NCBI RefSeq assembly: GCF_000421965.1
Contig: NZ_ATAY01000022.1
Coordinates: 124,001-188,000 of the forward strand
Length of the DNA: 64,000 bases
Direction of reading: 5' to 3'
From: Ruminiclostridium papyrosolvens C7
GTDB taxonomy: Bacteria > Bacillota > Clostridia > Acetivibrionales > DSM-1351
Shown: positions 18,548 to 27,772 of the stretch, piece after piece
Layout of the letters: the number at the start of each line of letters is the position of its first letter
How positions within the stretch are numbered: the first letter of the stretch is position 1
The notes under the pieces: model-generated
Database searches by the model: none
What the model was told of the DNA's origin: nothing
The model's input: only the letters and a program-made list of their open reading frames with translations
Position numbers and translations under genes: made by a program

Positions 18548-19549
18548 ATGAATATTCAAATCTTAAAAGATAAGCTTAACTCAAAAGAATATGATTTTTT
18601 AAAGAAAGACTCTCATCTGGGAGATAATATATTAATTCTCACAACCGGAGGGTCTATTGCCTATGGAACTAATGTAGCTACCAGCGATATTGACATCAGG
18701 GGCGTTACTCTGGAAAACAAGCAGGATATTTTGGGCTTATCAAGTTTTGAACAATTTGAGGACAAACCAACAGATACGGTTATATACGGTCTCAAAAAAT
18801 TCATCTCTCTTTGTTTAAATTGTAATCCGAATGTTCTTGAGATTCTCGGAACAAAGCAGGAACATTTACTTGTTATATCAAAAGGAGGTGAGTTACTTAG
18901 AAACAACGTAGACCTATTTTTATCCAAAAGAGCTATTCAGAGTTTTGGCAGCTATGCCACAGCCCAGTTAAGAAGGCTGCAAAATGCTTTAGCAAGGGAT
19001 AATTATCCTCACGCTGAAAAGGAACAACATATATTAAATAGCATTTGGGGTCAAATGGAGCATATGCAAAGAGTCTATAAAAGTTTTACTGACAGTGACA
19101 TAAGTTTATATATTGATAAATCTGACAGAGAAGATATGGATACGGAGATATTTATAGATGTAAATTTAAAACATTATCCCCTCCGGGACTTTAAAAATAT
19201 TTATTCCGATATGAACAATATAGTTAAGGATTATTCGAAGTTGAATCACAGAAACAGCAAAAAGGATGAGCTTCATCTTAACAAACATGCTATGCACTTG
19301 ATACGTCTTCTTGTAACAGGTACAGAAATCCTCCAAGGAAAAGGAGTTAATACCTATAGAGAAAAAGAAAGATCGTTTTTTCTTGATATTCGCAGCGGAA
19401 AATATAGTTATAATGAGATTTTTGAAATGGTTGATGATTATGAGCATGAATTTAAAATGGCTGCTGCAAGTACTTGTCTGCCGGATAAGCCTGATTATAA
19501 ACGTATCGAAGAATTGATGATAAAGATTTATAGTAATGCACATTTTTAG
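18548..19549 (+). CDS. predicted nucleotidyltransferase, DNA polymerase beta superfamily (COG3541-like)
   Basis: A 333-residue protein with the nucleotidyltransferase signature GGSIAYGTNVATSDIDIRG near residue 35: the G-S(x)-Y-G stretch followed by D-x-D is the metal and nucleotide site. The rest is helical and matches the PF10127-type large nucleotidyltransferase (family recall). Substrate unknown; related proteins have been linked to RNA or metabolite nucleotidylation. Start at 18548 behind GAGGAGGG; the frame is open 14 codons upstream but without a site. Divergent from the acetyltransferase gene, followed by its own terminator. Confidence 0.8.
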   Translation: MNIQILKDKLNSKEYDFLKKDSHLGDNILILTTGGSIAYGTNVATSDIDIRGVTLENKQDILGLSSFEQFEDKPTDTVIYGLKKFISLCLNCNPNVLEILGTKQEHLLVISKGGELLRNNVDLFLSKRAIQSFGSYATAQLRRLQNALARDNYPHAEKEQHILNSIWGQMEHMQRVYKSFTDSDISLYIDKSDREDMDTEIFIDVNLKHYPLRDFKNIYSDMNNIVKDYSKLNHRNSKKDELHLNKHAMHLIRLLVTGTEILQGKGVNTYREKERSFFLDIRSGKYSYNEIFEMVDDYEHEFKMAAASTCLPDKPDYKRIEELMIKIYSNAHF

Positions 19550-19661
19550 TATCTACGGTATTTACCAACATTCTTATACTGTATTTAAAAATAAAGTTAT
19601 TGTAGCCAGTCCATCTACTTGCTCCTTTCATTATCAATTTTATATGGGATGAAAAAGACCT

Positions 19662-19697
19662 GTCCGACATTTCTTGTACGAAGATGTCGGGCTTTTT
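19662..19697 (+). terminator. terminator after the nucleotidyltransferase gene
   Basis: Stem CCGACAT / ATGTCGG extended by two pairs (one G-T), 13-base loop, followed by five T. It lies about 110 bases after the stop. Confidence 0.7.
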
Positions 19698-19780
19698 AAT
19701 TATAGCAAAATAAGCAGCAATCGGGTTGGAGAAGTGATTTTGAATAGTTTTTGTATTTCACTCAGTTATTCCAACAAATA

Positions 19781-19825
19781 AAAAAACCCCTTTTAACTGA
19801 AAATATGTATTTCCAGCTAAAAGGG
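19781..19825 (-). terminator. terminator after the sulfoquinovosidase gene
   Basis: On the minus strand CCCTTTTAGCTG pairs with CAGTTAAAAGGG (one internal mismatch) and is followed by seven T. It closes the importer-sulfoquinovosidase operon. Confidence 0.75.
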
Positions 19826-19845
19826 AGGACTAATTTAAAGCTAAT

Positions 19846-21849
19846 CTATTTTATTCCATACTGTTTTTGAATTGATTCAAACAAATTTGCATACTTGGAA
19901 TTCTTTTTATAAAATGCCGGTATAAAGCCTATTCCTGCCTCTACAGTTACTGTTCCACCCTGATACTCCTTACCCGTCCAAAGGTGAACCCACTGGTCGT
20001 TTGGAAGATAAACCTCCCACTCCTTTACATCAGGCAAATATACAGGTGCAACCAAGATATCTTCACCAAATAAGTATTCAGTTTGAATATCATAGGTCTT
20101 TTCATCATTTTCATAGTGTAAAAACAACGGTCTTTGTACCGGGAGTCCTGAAGCTGCATTAATACTTACAAGGCTCTTTGTATACGGTGCAAGCATTGTA
20201 TAGATTTCCGTCAGTCTTGCAAACTGTTCCAAAGTATCTGCATCGTCATAATACTGGAAGTTTTCCTCTGGTCTGTTTCCTTCATGAGTTCTCATTACAG
20301 GAGTAAATGCAGCCATTTCAGCCCATCTCAGGAATACTTCCTTTGTCCTGCAGTTGTTAAACAAGGAGGTATATCCACCGATATCACTATGATGCAGACC
20401 ACATCCGCTCATTGCAGCACTGAGTGCCCCACAAATTACAGTAACCAGACCATCGTGCATTGAGAAATCCACACTTTGATCACCTGCCCACAGCAAAGTA
20501 CAGTATTTTTGGGTACCAGCCCCGCCTGCTCTCATAAAGTATACAATTTCGCCCAGCTTTCCTGTTTCTACAAGAGCTTCATAATTGCATTTCGCCCAAA
20601 GAACCGGCCAGTGGTTGTGTTCTATCATCGCCGAAGCTCCACTGTATAACTGTAAATCCGTAGGGAGATATTCTCCGAAATCAGCCATCCAGCCATCTAT
20701 TCCAAATTCAATGAGATGCCTTTTGATTAACTCTTTAAACCATTCATAGGCATCTGGATTTGTAAAATCTACAACGCCACAGTCAAACTCTCCAAAATCC
20801 ACTAAATAATCATTACCATCAAGGGACTTGGCAAAGTACCCCTTCTCTTTGCCTTCCTTATACAAATCCCCTTCTTTTACAAGGTACGGGTTGTTGTAAG
20901 CAAGGAATCTGATGTTTTTTTCTTTATATTCTTTAATTTTTTCAGGCAAACCCGGATACATTTCCTGATTCCACTTCCAGTTCCAGTTAAGACGCTTACC
21001 GAACGAAGTGATACGCTTGCCTGCCCAATCCTGACACCAAACCCCTGAGACTTTGATTCCATTTCTCAGCGAACGGTCAACAAGTCCGAAAGAGCGTTCT
21101 GTTCCTCCTTGAAGTCCCAGGATTGCTCCATTATATATCCAGTCAGGCAATTCTACCTGTCTACCAAGAAAGCCGGTGAGCTTTTCGAGTAACTGAATAT
21201 AGGTAGGCGCGGCTTCAATCCTAATCTGCTTTGGTACTTCCCATATCTGCAATTCATGAAAAGCTTTATTTTTAAAGTTAAAATCAGCATAGGCAGTTGA
21301 ATCAACATGGAGGTAATAGTGTTTAGTTGATACGAAAGTAGGCTGTGGAAAATTAGTATTGTAATAGTCTCCTCCAGCTTTATTTTCCACATCAGACCTC
21401 CAGGTTACATAGGTAGTTTTATCTCTGCCCACACCCGGCTCAGATGTCCAGAGTGGAAAATTTCTTCCTCTCAGATTAAAATAGGACATCTGCTCTCCAC
21501 AGCCGTAACACTTCTCATTTTCATCGGCATCTATTCTAATCCAAAACCTGTTGATTTTATCATCTTTTTTTTCAAAGTCCATCAAGAACCTATTGTCTTG
21601 AATTTTAATATAAGCTGTTAATTTATTATCAAAATTTAATGAATATTCATTGTTATTTTTTTGTATAGAAACACTTCTTAAGGGATACCTTTCAATTACA
21701 TAATCCCTGATATCAAAGTTTCCTCTATACATCTCGACGGTTTCATTACCATACCCTATATAAATAGAAGGATTTTCTGTCGTATGATGAATAATACATT
21801 TATTCTGATATAATAACTTAAACCCATCATTTAGTATAACTAGTTCCAT
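19846..21849 (-). CDS. yihQ: sulfoquinovosidase (GH31, YihQ family)
   Basis: Cytoplasmic retaining alpha-glycosidase that releases sulfoquinovose from sulfoquinovosyl glycerol or related glycosides. It aligns by eye along its whole 667 residues with E. coli YihQ: MYRGNFDIRD, YGCGEQMSYFNLRG, FPLWTSEPGVGR, GGDYYNTNFPQPTFVSTKHYY, LGLQGGTE, and DGWMADFGEYLPTD are shared. All residues known in YihQ are present with a constant offset of 15: nucleophile D405 is D390, acid D472 is D457, and sulfonate-pocket R301, W304 and Y508 are R286, W289 and Y493. Other GH31 glucosidases lack this pocket, so the assignment is strong. It is the last gene of the operon that encodes the ABC importer, 38 bases after the second permease. 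Confidence 0.93.
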   Translation of the reverse strand: MELVILNDGFKLLYQNKCIIHHTTENPSIYIGYGNETVEMYRGNFDIRDYVIERYPLRSVSIQKNNNEYSLNFDNKLTAYIKIQDNRFLMDFEKKDDKINRFWIRIDADENEKCYGCGEQMSYFNLRGRNFPLWTSEPGVGRDKTTYVTWRSDVENKAGGDYYNTNFPQPTFVSTKHYYLHVDSTAYADFNFKNKAFHELQIWEVPKQIRIEAAPTYIQLLEKLTGFLGRQVELPDWIYNGAILGLQGGTERSFGLVDRSLRNGIKVSGVWCQDWAGKRITSFGKRLNWNWKWNQEMYPGLPEKIKEYKEKNIRFLAYNNPYLVKEGDLYKEGKEKGYFAKSLDGNDYLVDFGEFDCGVVDFTNPDAYEWFKELIKRHLIEFGIDGWMADFGEYLPTDLQLYSGASAMIEHNHWPVLWAKCNYEALVETGKLGEIVYFMRAGGAGTQKYCTLLWAGDQSVDFSMHDGLVTVICGALSAAMSGCGLHHSDIGGYTSLFNNCRTKEVFLRWAEMAAFTPVMRTHEGNRPEENFQYYDDADTLEQFARLTEIYTMLAPYTKSLVSINAASGLPVQRPLFLHYENDEKTYDIQTEYLFGEDILVAPVYLPDVKEWEVYLPNDQWVHLWTGKEYQGGTVTVEAGIGFIPAFYKKNSKYANLFESIQKQYGIK

Positions 21850-21887
21850 ATTTCCCCTCCCGGTATATTACAGTGAAAATCAAAGTA

Positions 21888-22757
21888 TTAACCCTTTACA
21901 GCACCACTTGTCAAGCCCGATATAACCTGTTTCTGGAATAACATGTATCCAATAATACTAGGAGCTATACTGATAATAATTGCAGCGTACATAGAAACAT
22001 AATCTGTAGTAAACTGGTTCGTAAAATATCTGATACCTATCTGTATAGTTTTTGTTACCGGTGATGAAGTCAGAAGATTCGCATAAACAAATTCGTTCCA
22101 GCAGGTTATAAATTCAAAGGTTGCCGCTGTTACCAGACCTGTTTTTGTTAATGGTAAAATCATTTTAAAGAATCTTCCGTAAAATCCGCTTCCATCAATA
22201 TAAGCTGCTTCTTCTATTTCTGCAGGGAAGCTAGACATAAAACCACGAATAATAAATGTTGAAATAGGTAACCCGATTGCAGCGTAAAGTATAATTAATG
22301 CACCTAAAGAATCTACAAGACCCATTTTACTGAATATAGAAAAATAAGGAACCATAAGTGCATTAAGAGGAACAAGTACACCTACTGAAAAAAATGTAAA
22401 TATGATTTCTCTTCCTTTAAATTTAAAACGGGATAAACAATATGAAAGCATAGAGGCAATCATAACGTTTATCACTGTTGCTGTAACAGCAACAATAACA
22501 GAGTTTGAAATCATTCTGCCTAAATTTGCTTGTTGAAATGCATTTACATAGTTCTGCCATTGTGGTACGGCAGGCAAGGAAAATGGATTATCGAAATATT
22601 CCGCATTTGTTTTTAGTGATGTAAGAAACAGCCATAATAGTGGAAACAATGTATATACTGCAAAAAATATGATTAAAACCCATTTAAAAAACGATGCTAA
22701 ATAATCTCTAATGTTCTTTTTTTCCCTTACAATTGACTGAGCAGTTTTTGCCGACAT
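21888..22757 (-). CDS. sugar ABC transporter permease, MalG type
   Basis: Inner-membrane permease of a carbohydrate ABC importer (CUT1 class), 289 residues with six predicted membrane helices. The cytoplasmic EAA loop reads EIEEAAYIDGSGFYGRFFKMILPL near residue 190, the contact with the ATPase. It has a perfect AGGAGGAG ribosome site and follows the other permease by 12 bases. Given the sulfoquinovosidase next door, it probably imports sulfoquinovose or its glyceride. No ATPase gene lies in the cluster; such importers in Firmicutes usually borrow a shared MsmX-like ATPase. Confidence 0.88.
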   Translation of the reverse strand: MSAKTAQSIVREKKNIRDYLASFFKWVLIIFFAVYTLFPLLWLFLTSLKTNAEYFDNPFSLPAVPQWQNYVNAFQQANLGRMISNSVIVAVTATVINVMIASMLSYCLSRFKFKGREIIFTFFSVGVLVPLNALMVPYFSIFSKMGLVDSLGALIILYAAIGLPISTFIIRGFMSSFPAEIEEAAYIDGSGFYGRFFKMILPLTKTGLVTAATFEFITCWNEFVYANLLTSSPVTKTIQIGIRYFTNQFTTDYVSMYAAIIISIAPSIIGYMLFQKQVISGLTSGAVKG

Positions 22758-22769
22758 ATTTCTCCTCCT

Positions 22770-23642
22770 TTACTCCTTATTTAATTTAGCAAATATACCT
22801 CGAATCATTAAAATAACACAGGCTCCTGTTAATATGAGCATAACACTGGAAGCATTTGCTCCACCATAGTTATTTGTTTTCATCTGATTGTACAGATAAA
22901 GTACAAGCACGGAAGTTCTGTTTGCAGGTCCTCCATTTGTTAACAGATACACCTGTTCAAACGTTCTTAATCCGAAAATCATAGCCAATGTAACACAAGT
23001 CTGAAATGAACCTTTGATTAAAGGTATTGTAATATGAATATGTTGTCTTATTCCGTCAGCACCATCAATCTGAGCTGCTTCATAATAGCTTTCATCAATA
23101 TTGGTTATATCCGCCAGCATTATAACCATATAATAGCCGATATAAAATACCCAATAAATCAGCATACAAGGGAAAGCTGTTTTTACAGTACCAAGCCAAT
23201 TTGTTGCATATTCACCAAGACCAACAGCTCTTAGCAAACCGTTAATCAAACCGAATTCGCTGTTGTACATTGCTGCCCATAACATGGCGAGAGCAATTCC
23301 TGAAATAACCTGTGGCAAAAAGTATACTGTTCTGAAAAATTGCCAACCTCTTGGTTTCTTTGATAATATTAATGCCATAAGCATTGCAAGAGGAACCTGC
23401 ACACCTCCGGCAACCACGGCCCACAGAACATTGTTTTTTACACTGCGCCAAAACACTTTATCACTAAAAATATCCTTATAATTATATAAACCTTTAAATA
23501 TAGGAGATGTAATCCCATTCCATTCAAAAAAACTGGTTATCGATACATAACCTACGGGTATAATAAAGAATAGGGTAAATAGTGCTAGTCCCGGCAATAT
23601 AAAGATGCAGATGTTTTTTATGTCATGCTTTTTAACTTCCAT
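22770..23642 (-). CDS. sugar ABC transporter permease, MalF type
   Basis: Second permease subunit of the carbohydrate importer, about 290 residues and six membrane helices. The EAA loop is SYYEAAQIDGADGIRQHIHITIPLI near residue 195. I start it at the ATG at 23642 (GGAGG nine bases upstream); the open frame continues nine codons further without better signals. It lies between the binding lipoprotein gene and the MalG-type gene, all on one strand. Confidence 0.87.
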   Translation of the reverse strand: MEVKKHDIKNICIFILPGLALFTLFFIIPVGYVSITSFFEWNGITSPIFKGLYNYKDIFSDKVFWRSVKNNVLWAVVAGGVQVPLAMLMALILSKKPRGWQFFRTVYFLPQVISGIALAMLWAAMYNSEFGLINGLLRAVGLGEYATNWLGTVKTAFPCMLIYWVFYIGYYMVIMLADITNIDESYYEAAQIDGADGIRQHIHITIPLIKGSFQTCVTLAMIFGLRTFEQVYLLTNGGPANRTSVLVLYLYNQMKTNNYGGANASSVMLILTGACVILMIRGIFAKLNKE

Positions 23643-23744
23643 CGCTCCTGCCTCCATCGTCCAAACCAACTCAAAATATTATAGTAGTTATTTTTACTTT
23701 GGCAGGCTATACAGCCTGCCAAAGTATTTGAATCTATTTTTCTA

Positions 23745-25061
23745 TTATTTATTTGCAGCTTTTAATTCCGCAACAAACTGCTCAGGAGTTAACTCTCCAA
23801 GAATAAGACCTTCAAGAGCAGGTGGGAATGCTGTTACTACCTTTGTAGGCATTGCGGACTCAAAAGTTCCGATCATATATGGAGCTGCTGTGCTTTGTTC
23901 AATCATTGTAGCCTGAAGCTTTTCTGTCTGATCAGTAATCTTTGATTTGATAGTAAATATTGAGCCTGATGAATTGGACAATTCAGTCACTCTATCAACA
24001 TCACAAATATATTTTAAGAACTTAACTATTGCTTCCTCTTTTGCAGGATTGTCCTGCTTAGCAGCAGCTATGTAAGCCTGAACTGCGTTTACGTATGCTC
24101 CAGGCTTACTACCATTGTAGCCTAAACCGGCACTGATAGCTAAATTGTCATATAAGCCCTGAACACCTTCCTTTTTAATTCTTGACAAAATCCATGATCC
24201 ATTTGTATATATTGCTGATCTTTCATTAAAGAAATGTCCATTTACAACTGTAGCATCTGCTCCAAGTGCATCAGGTGAGGTGTAAGTAAACATCTTCTGC
24301 ATAATCTTTGCAGCTTCTACAAAAGCAGGATCATCTAATCCTTTTTCATAAACATCAGGGCCTCCTACTGCTGCAAGTGCATATGAATACCAGAGCATTG
24401 AAGTCCATGCATTTTTATTTGTCATCTGTGCAGTTGGGAATATCTTCTTTGCTTTTAATGCATCACATACTTTCCACAACTCTTCATAAGTAGTAGGAAC
24501 AGTACTTACTCCGACGCTGTTTAATAATTTTTTGTTAAACATTATTGCAATAACAGCGTTTTCATATGGAAGAGCAAAGTTTTTGCCCTTATACTGAGCC
24601 GTCTTAATTACACCCTCTGCAAATTTATTGGACCATTCCTTATCAGCCAAGTAGGAAGTGAGATCCATTAGCTTACCGGATTCAGAATACAGTTGTAAGT
24701 CTGCGCTTGATTTGAAGGTAAAAATATCAGGTGCATTACCGGTTGATATCGTAGTCCTTATCTTATCTTCATAAGCATCATAATCAGTGTATTCTTCAAT
24801 TTTTACTTCGATTTTAGATTCATTTTCCTTATTGAATGAATCAACCATTTGACCAAACACTTTTGCTTTTCCATCAGTCCCAACCCAAATACTCGGGAAT
24901 GTGATTACAACCTTTTCAGTACTTGCACTTTTCCCAGTTGTTGAATTCGAGGTGGAATTTGTCGACTGGCTAACATCTGATTTACCACAGGCTGCAAAAA
25001 TTGCCATTGTCATTGAAAGAACTACCATTAATGCCACAATACGTTTGATAATCTTCCCCAT
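23745..25061 (-). CDS. extracellular sugar-binding lipoprotein of the ABC importer
   Basis: Solute-binding protein of family 1, 438 residues, tethered to the outside of the membrane. The signal MGKIIKRIVALMVVLSMTMAIFAAC ends in a lipobox with Cys at residue 25, followed by a Ser/Thr/Asn linker and the two-lobed binding domain (VVITFPSIWVGTDGKAKVF... at the start, YTNGSWILSRIKKEGVQG in the middle). It should capture the sugar for the two permeases downstream. The neighbourhood suggests sulfoquinovose or sulfoquinovosyl glycerol, as for Agrobacterium SmoF, which belongs to the same broad class. It is the first gene of the operon and is preceded by a long structured leader. Confidence 0.88.
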   Translation of the reverse strand: MGKIIKRIVALMVVLSMTMAIFAACGKSDVSQSTNSTSNSTTGKSASTEKVVITFPSIWVGTDGKAKVFGQMVDSFNKENESKIEVKIEEYTDYDAYEDKIRTTISTGNAPDIFTFKSSADLQLYSESGKLMDLTSYLADKEWSNKFAEGVIKTAQYKGKNFALPYENAVIAIMFNKKLLNSVGVSTVPTTYEELWKVCDALKAKKIFPTAQMTNKNAWTSMLWYSYALAAVGGPDVYEKGLDDPAFVEAAKIMQKMFTYTSPDALGADATVVNGHFFNERSAIYTNGSWILSRIKKEGVQGLYDNLAISAGLGYNGSKPGAYVNAVQAYIAAAKQDNPAKEEAIVKFLKYICDVDRVTELSNSSGSIFTIKSKITDQTEKLQATMIEQSTAAPYMIGTFESAMPTKVVTAFPPALEGLILGELTPEQFVAELKAANK

Positions 25062-25164
25062 AATTATTAACCTTCTTTCTCATTTTATTTTACCAATTAA
25101 AAATTACCCTACTGTATGGATTTTAACATTGGGTACAAGCTATATTTTTAGGCATTTATACCAA

Positions 25165-25201
25165 TTCTTCAATAAATTAAAACCTTTAATTTATTGAAGA
25201 A
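25165..25201. repeat. perfect 17-base inverted repeat upstream of the importer operon
   Basis: TTCTTCAATAAATTAAA, three bases, then its exact complement. It lies 104 bases before the start of the binding-lipoprotein gene and inside the predicted transcript leader. No T-run follows on either strand, so it is not a normal terminator. It could be an operator (for the adjacent ROK regulator) or an mRNA hairpin. Confidence 0.75.
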
Positions 25202-25307
25202 AAAAATAAAACTTGTCGGTAACTATCCTAGTCATTAAGTAACCCTTGGGTTCGGTAAGCTACTAACGGCTATACATATTCACCAAAAACAATAGTTTAC
25301 AATGGCA

Positions 25308-25336
25308 ATTATATATCATATATTATAAAAAGTAAA
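25308..25336 (-). promoter_or_regulatory. candidate promoter of the importer-sulfoquinovosidase operon
   Basis: On the minus strand TTTACT (25331-25336), 17 bases, TATAAT (25308-25313). Transcription would begin near 25300, giving a leader of about 240 bases that contains the 17-base inverted repeat and a smaller AACCC/GGGTT hairpin near 25250. The rest of the 25.06-25.70 kb gap is AT-rich and also carries the divergent promoter for the DUF4867 gene. Confidence 0.5.
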
Positions 25337-25697
25337 CAGTTATTTTATATTTTTCGACTTTATAATACATTTTTTATATTTGTAATTTAAATAGCAAATT
25401 TATTTGTTTAAATATTTTAATTATGTCACAAAGCTTTTACTAATATGGTATTAACATGCGTAATCCGGATACTCATTCAACCATAGTATTTTAAGTTCAA
25501 TGTAAGTTCAATGATTGAAAGATTTTAATTACTATGATATTCTTAAATAAAGTTCTACATAATATTTTTTCTGGCTTTTTATTAACACTTATAATTAATT
25601 CCTCTTTTACATTATAAATTTAGAAATATATTTTCCATATATTGTGTAGATAGCTTTATATTTTTTTATAATATATTATAATTATAAGGAGAACTCT

Positions 25698-26360
25698 ATG
25701 ATAAACTATTTAAAGCAATTAAATCCTACTCTGCAAATAAAAAGTATATTTGATGAAGCATTTTTAAGGTATGGAAAAGTACTTGACCAATATGACTTTT
25801 CCGAGTGTATTGAAATTATGAAAACCAAAGGTATTCCGGATTCGGGTAATGTGTATGTTGCATGTGACGATGAATTAATGAGCACTTCTATCGCAAAGGA
25901 GCTTAGTAATATTTTTTATGGTAACATGCCTATTCAGATAGGATATTGTAATGGTAACAGCAGCAAGCTCAATGCTCTGGAATACCATAAAGGTTCTGAG
26001 ATAGATGTCGCTGTAACAGATTTGGTACTTATTTTAGCAGATATACGGGATATTAAGGATAATCATTTATCAAGTGCATCAACTGAGATTTTTTTTGTTC
26101 CTGCTATGACTGCTGTTGAATTATACGGTACTACACTGCATTTTGCCCCCTGTAAAGTATCAGATAAGGGTTTTAAGAGTATAATAGTACTTCCTGCCGG
26201 TACCAACCAGCCCCTTCTCTCTATTCCATCACCCCTCTGTGATGAGGATAAGCTTTTATGGATGCAGAATAAATGGTTAATTGCCCACGAGGAGAGTATT
26301 CCGGCATCTAAGGGCGCATATGCAGGAATAACCGGCGAAAATTTTGAAATAAAATGTTAG
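25698..26360 (+). CDS. DUF4867 family protein of the sulfoquinovose locus
   Basis: A 220-residue cytoplasmic protein. The core PIQIGYCNGNSSKLNALEYHKGSEIDVAVTDLVLILAD and FFVPAMTAVELYGTTLHFAPCKV match the DUF4867 family as I recall it; the spaced His/Glu of EYHKGSE and the His of TLHFAPC suggest a cupin-like metal site. A DUF4867 gene has been reported in Firmicute sulfo-TAL clusters (SftX) without a settled role, from memory. It is divergent from the importer operon and followed 43 bases later by the ROK regulator. A mutarotase or accessory isomerase role is only a guess. RBS AAGGAG eight bases upstream. Confidence 0.75.
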   Translation: MINYLKQLNPTLQIKSIFDEAFLRYGKVLDQYDFSECIEIMKTKGIPDSGNVYVACDDELMSTSIAKELSNIFYGNMPIQIGYCNGNSSKLNALEYHKGSEIDVAVTDLVLILADIRDIKDNHLSSASTEIFFVPAMTAVELYGTTLHFAPCKVSDKGFKSIIVLPAGTNQPLLSIPSPLCDEDKLLWMQNKWLIAHEESIPASKGAYAGITGENFEIKC

Positions 26361-26403
26361 TAATTTTTAAGGTAACATAATCTAAAGAAAAGAAGTGAGA
26401 ACT

Positions 26404-27633
26404 ATGGATCAATCTGTAAATGGAATTAATATGCTGGGAGTTAAGATAAAAAACAGGAGTTCAATCTTATATTTGATTTACCGTTCAGGTGGAATCTCCA
26501 GAAAGGAGATAGCCAATAAACTTAATTTGACACCGGCTGCTATTACCCTGATTACAACCGACCTGATTAATGAAGGAATTCTTGTTGAATCGGCAGTGGA
26601 ACAAAATAACAATCGCAAGGGACGTAAGGAAATCCTTTTAGATATAAATAGAAAAAAATATGCAACTATCGGTATATATATCAGTACAAATAAATTTCAG
26701 ATTCTGTGTATGGACTTAAATAGTACGGTTATTTTTGAAGATACAGTGTTTACAGCAGATTGTCATAAGAAATCTTCAGCCATATTGGATAAGGTATGTT
26801 CAATTTTGGAGCATAACCTTATTTATTATGATATAGTCAGAACGAGAACTATTCTGGGTGTCGGTGTAAGTGTTAAGGGTATTGTGAATTCCAGAGCCGG
26901 AGTAAGTATTAATTCTTATAACGTCTGGGAGGATAACGTCAATGTTGTTGAATATATTCAGAAAAGAATGAAAGTTCCTGCAATATTAACAAACAACATC
27001 TGTTCGCTGGCACATGGAGAAAGTTTTTTTGCCAATATGGAGCATCCTAAGGATATGCTTTTTATAAAATATGGCCCCGGTGTAGGAGCGGCCAGAGTAT
27101 TCTATCAGGATACGTTAAGTGTTTTTGACTTCAATGCCATTCAACTGGGTCATACTATTGCAGACCCCAACGGTGCAATTTGTGAGTGCGGTAATAGAGG
27201 ATGTCTTGAAACTATCGCAGGATATGATGCTATTGAAAGAAATGCCGCCAACATATTATCAAGTAAGCTGACGCCATATCTCTTCTCATACACAGACGGA
27301 AACGCAGAAAATTTAAATATCAAGAATATTATAAAAGCATACAATGACGGAGATAAATTGATAGAGGACATTCTGGACAGGTCTATTTATTTTCTATCTA
27401 TTGCAATAAAGAATTCAATGTGCTTGTTTGATCCCAAATCAATAATTTTATACGGAGAACTTTTCGAGAACGAGAAGTTCCGAAAGAATCTGTATATACA
27501 TTTGTCCAATTACTCAGGTTATGAAAAGGTAACCTTCAGTGGTTTCAATCTTCAATTGGAAACTCAGGGGCCTGCTTCGACAATAATAAACTATTTCTTT
27601 GAGAACGGCGGCTTAATAGATATTAAAGATTAA
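26404..27633 (+). CDS. ROK family transcriptional regulator
   Basis: A 409-residue repressor of the ROK (NagC/XylR) type. The N-terminal winged helix (about residues 15-70) contains GGISRKEIANKLNLTPAAITLITTDLI. The sugar-binding ROK domain follows, with LFIKYGPGVGAARV, the GHT segment (LGHTIADPNG) and the zinc motif CECGNRGCLE. It most likely senses a sugar or sulfo-sugar intermediate and represses the importer and catabolic operons. The ATG at 26404 is preferred over a GTG three codons upstream. A UUCG-loop terminator follows. Confidence 0.87.
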   Translation: MDQSVNGINMLGVKIKNRSSILYLIYRSGGISRKEIANKLNLTPAAITLITTDLINEGILVESAVEQNNNRKGRKEILLDINRKKYATIGIYISTNKFQILCMDLNSTVIFEDTVFTADCHKKSSAILDKVCSILEHNLIYYDIVRTRTILGVGVSVKGIVNSRAGVSINSYNVWEDNVNVVEYIQKRMKVPAILTNNICSLAHGESFFANMEHPKDMLFIKYGPGVGAARVFYQDTLSVFDFNAIQLGHTIADPNGAICECGNRGCLETIAGYDAIERNAANILSSKLTPYLFSYTDGNAENLNIKNIIKAYNDGDKLIEDILDRSIYFLSIAIKNSMCLFDPKSIILYGELFENEKFRKNLYIHLSNYSGYEKVTFSGFNLQLETQGPASTIINYFFENGGLIDIKD

Positions 27634-27652
27634 TTTACATTCTATAACACTT

Positions 27653-27680
27653 GCGGGTTCTTCGGGACCCGCATTTATTA
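27653..27680 (+). terminator. UUCG-tetraloop terminator after the ROK gene
   Basis: GCGGGTTC, TTCG loop, GGACCCGC (eight pairs, one G-T), then ATTTATTATTTTATT. Compact and stable. Confidence 0.75.
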
Positions 27681-27690
27681 TTTTATTGAC

Positions 27691-27745
27691 AAAAAGGACT
27701 GATGCACAGTGAATATAATTTATTCATTGTACATCAGCCCTTTTT
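27691..27745. terminator. long bidirectional terminator between convergent operons
   Basis: A 25-base arm beginning AAAAAGGACTGATG pairs with the arm ending CATCAGCCCTTTTT (two wobble or mismatch positions), with a five-base loop and A/T runs on both sides. It separates the ROK gene from the end of the catabolic operon. Confidence 0.85.
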
Positions 27746-27772
27746 AGTAAAAAACCAAGGTTAATCCATCTA

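Noticed and set aside
19846-21849. Plain alpha-glucosidase or alpha-xylosidase assignment for the GH31 gene
   Set aside because: The Arg/Trp/Tyr sulfonate pocket and full-length agreement with YihQ argue for sulfoquinovosidase.
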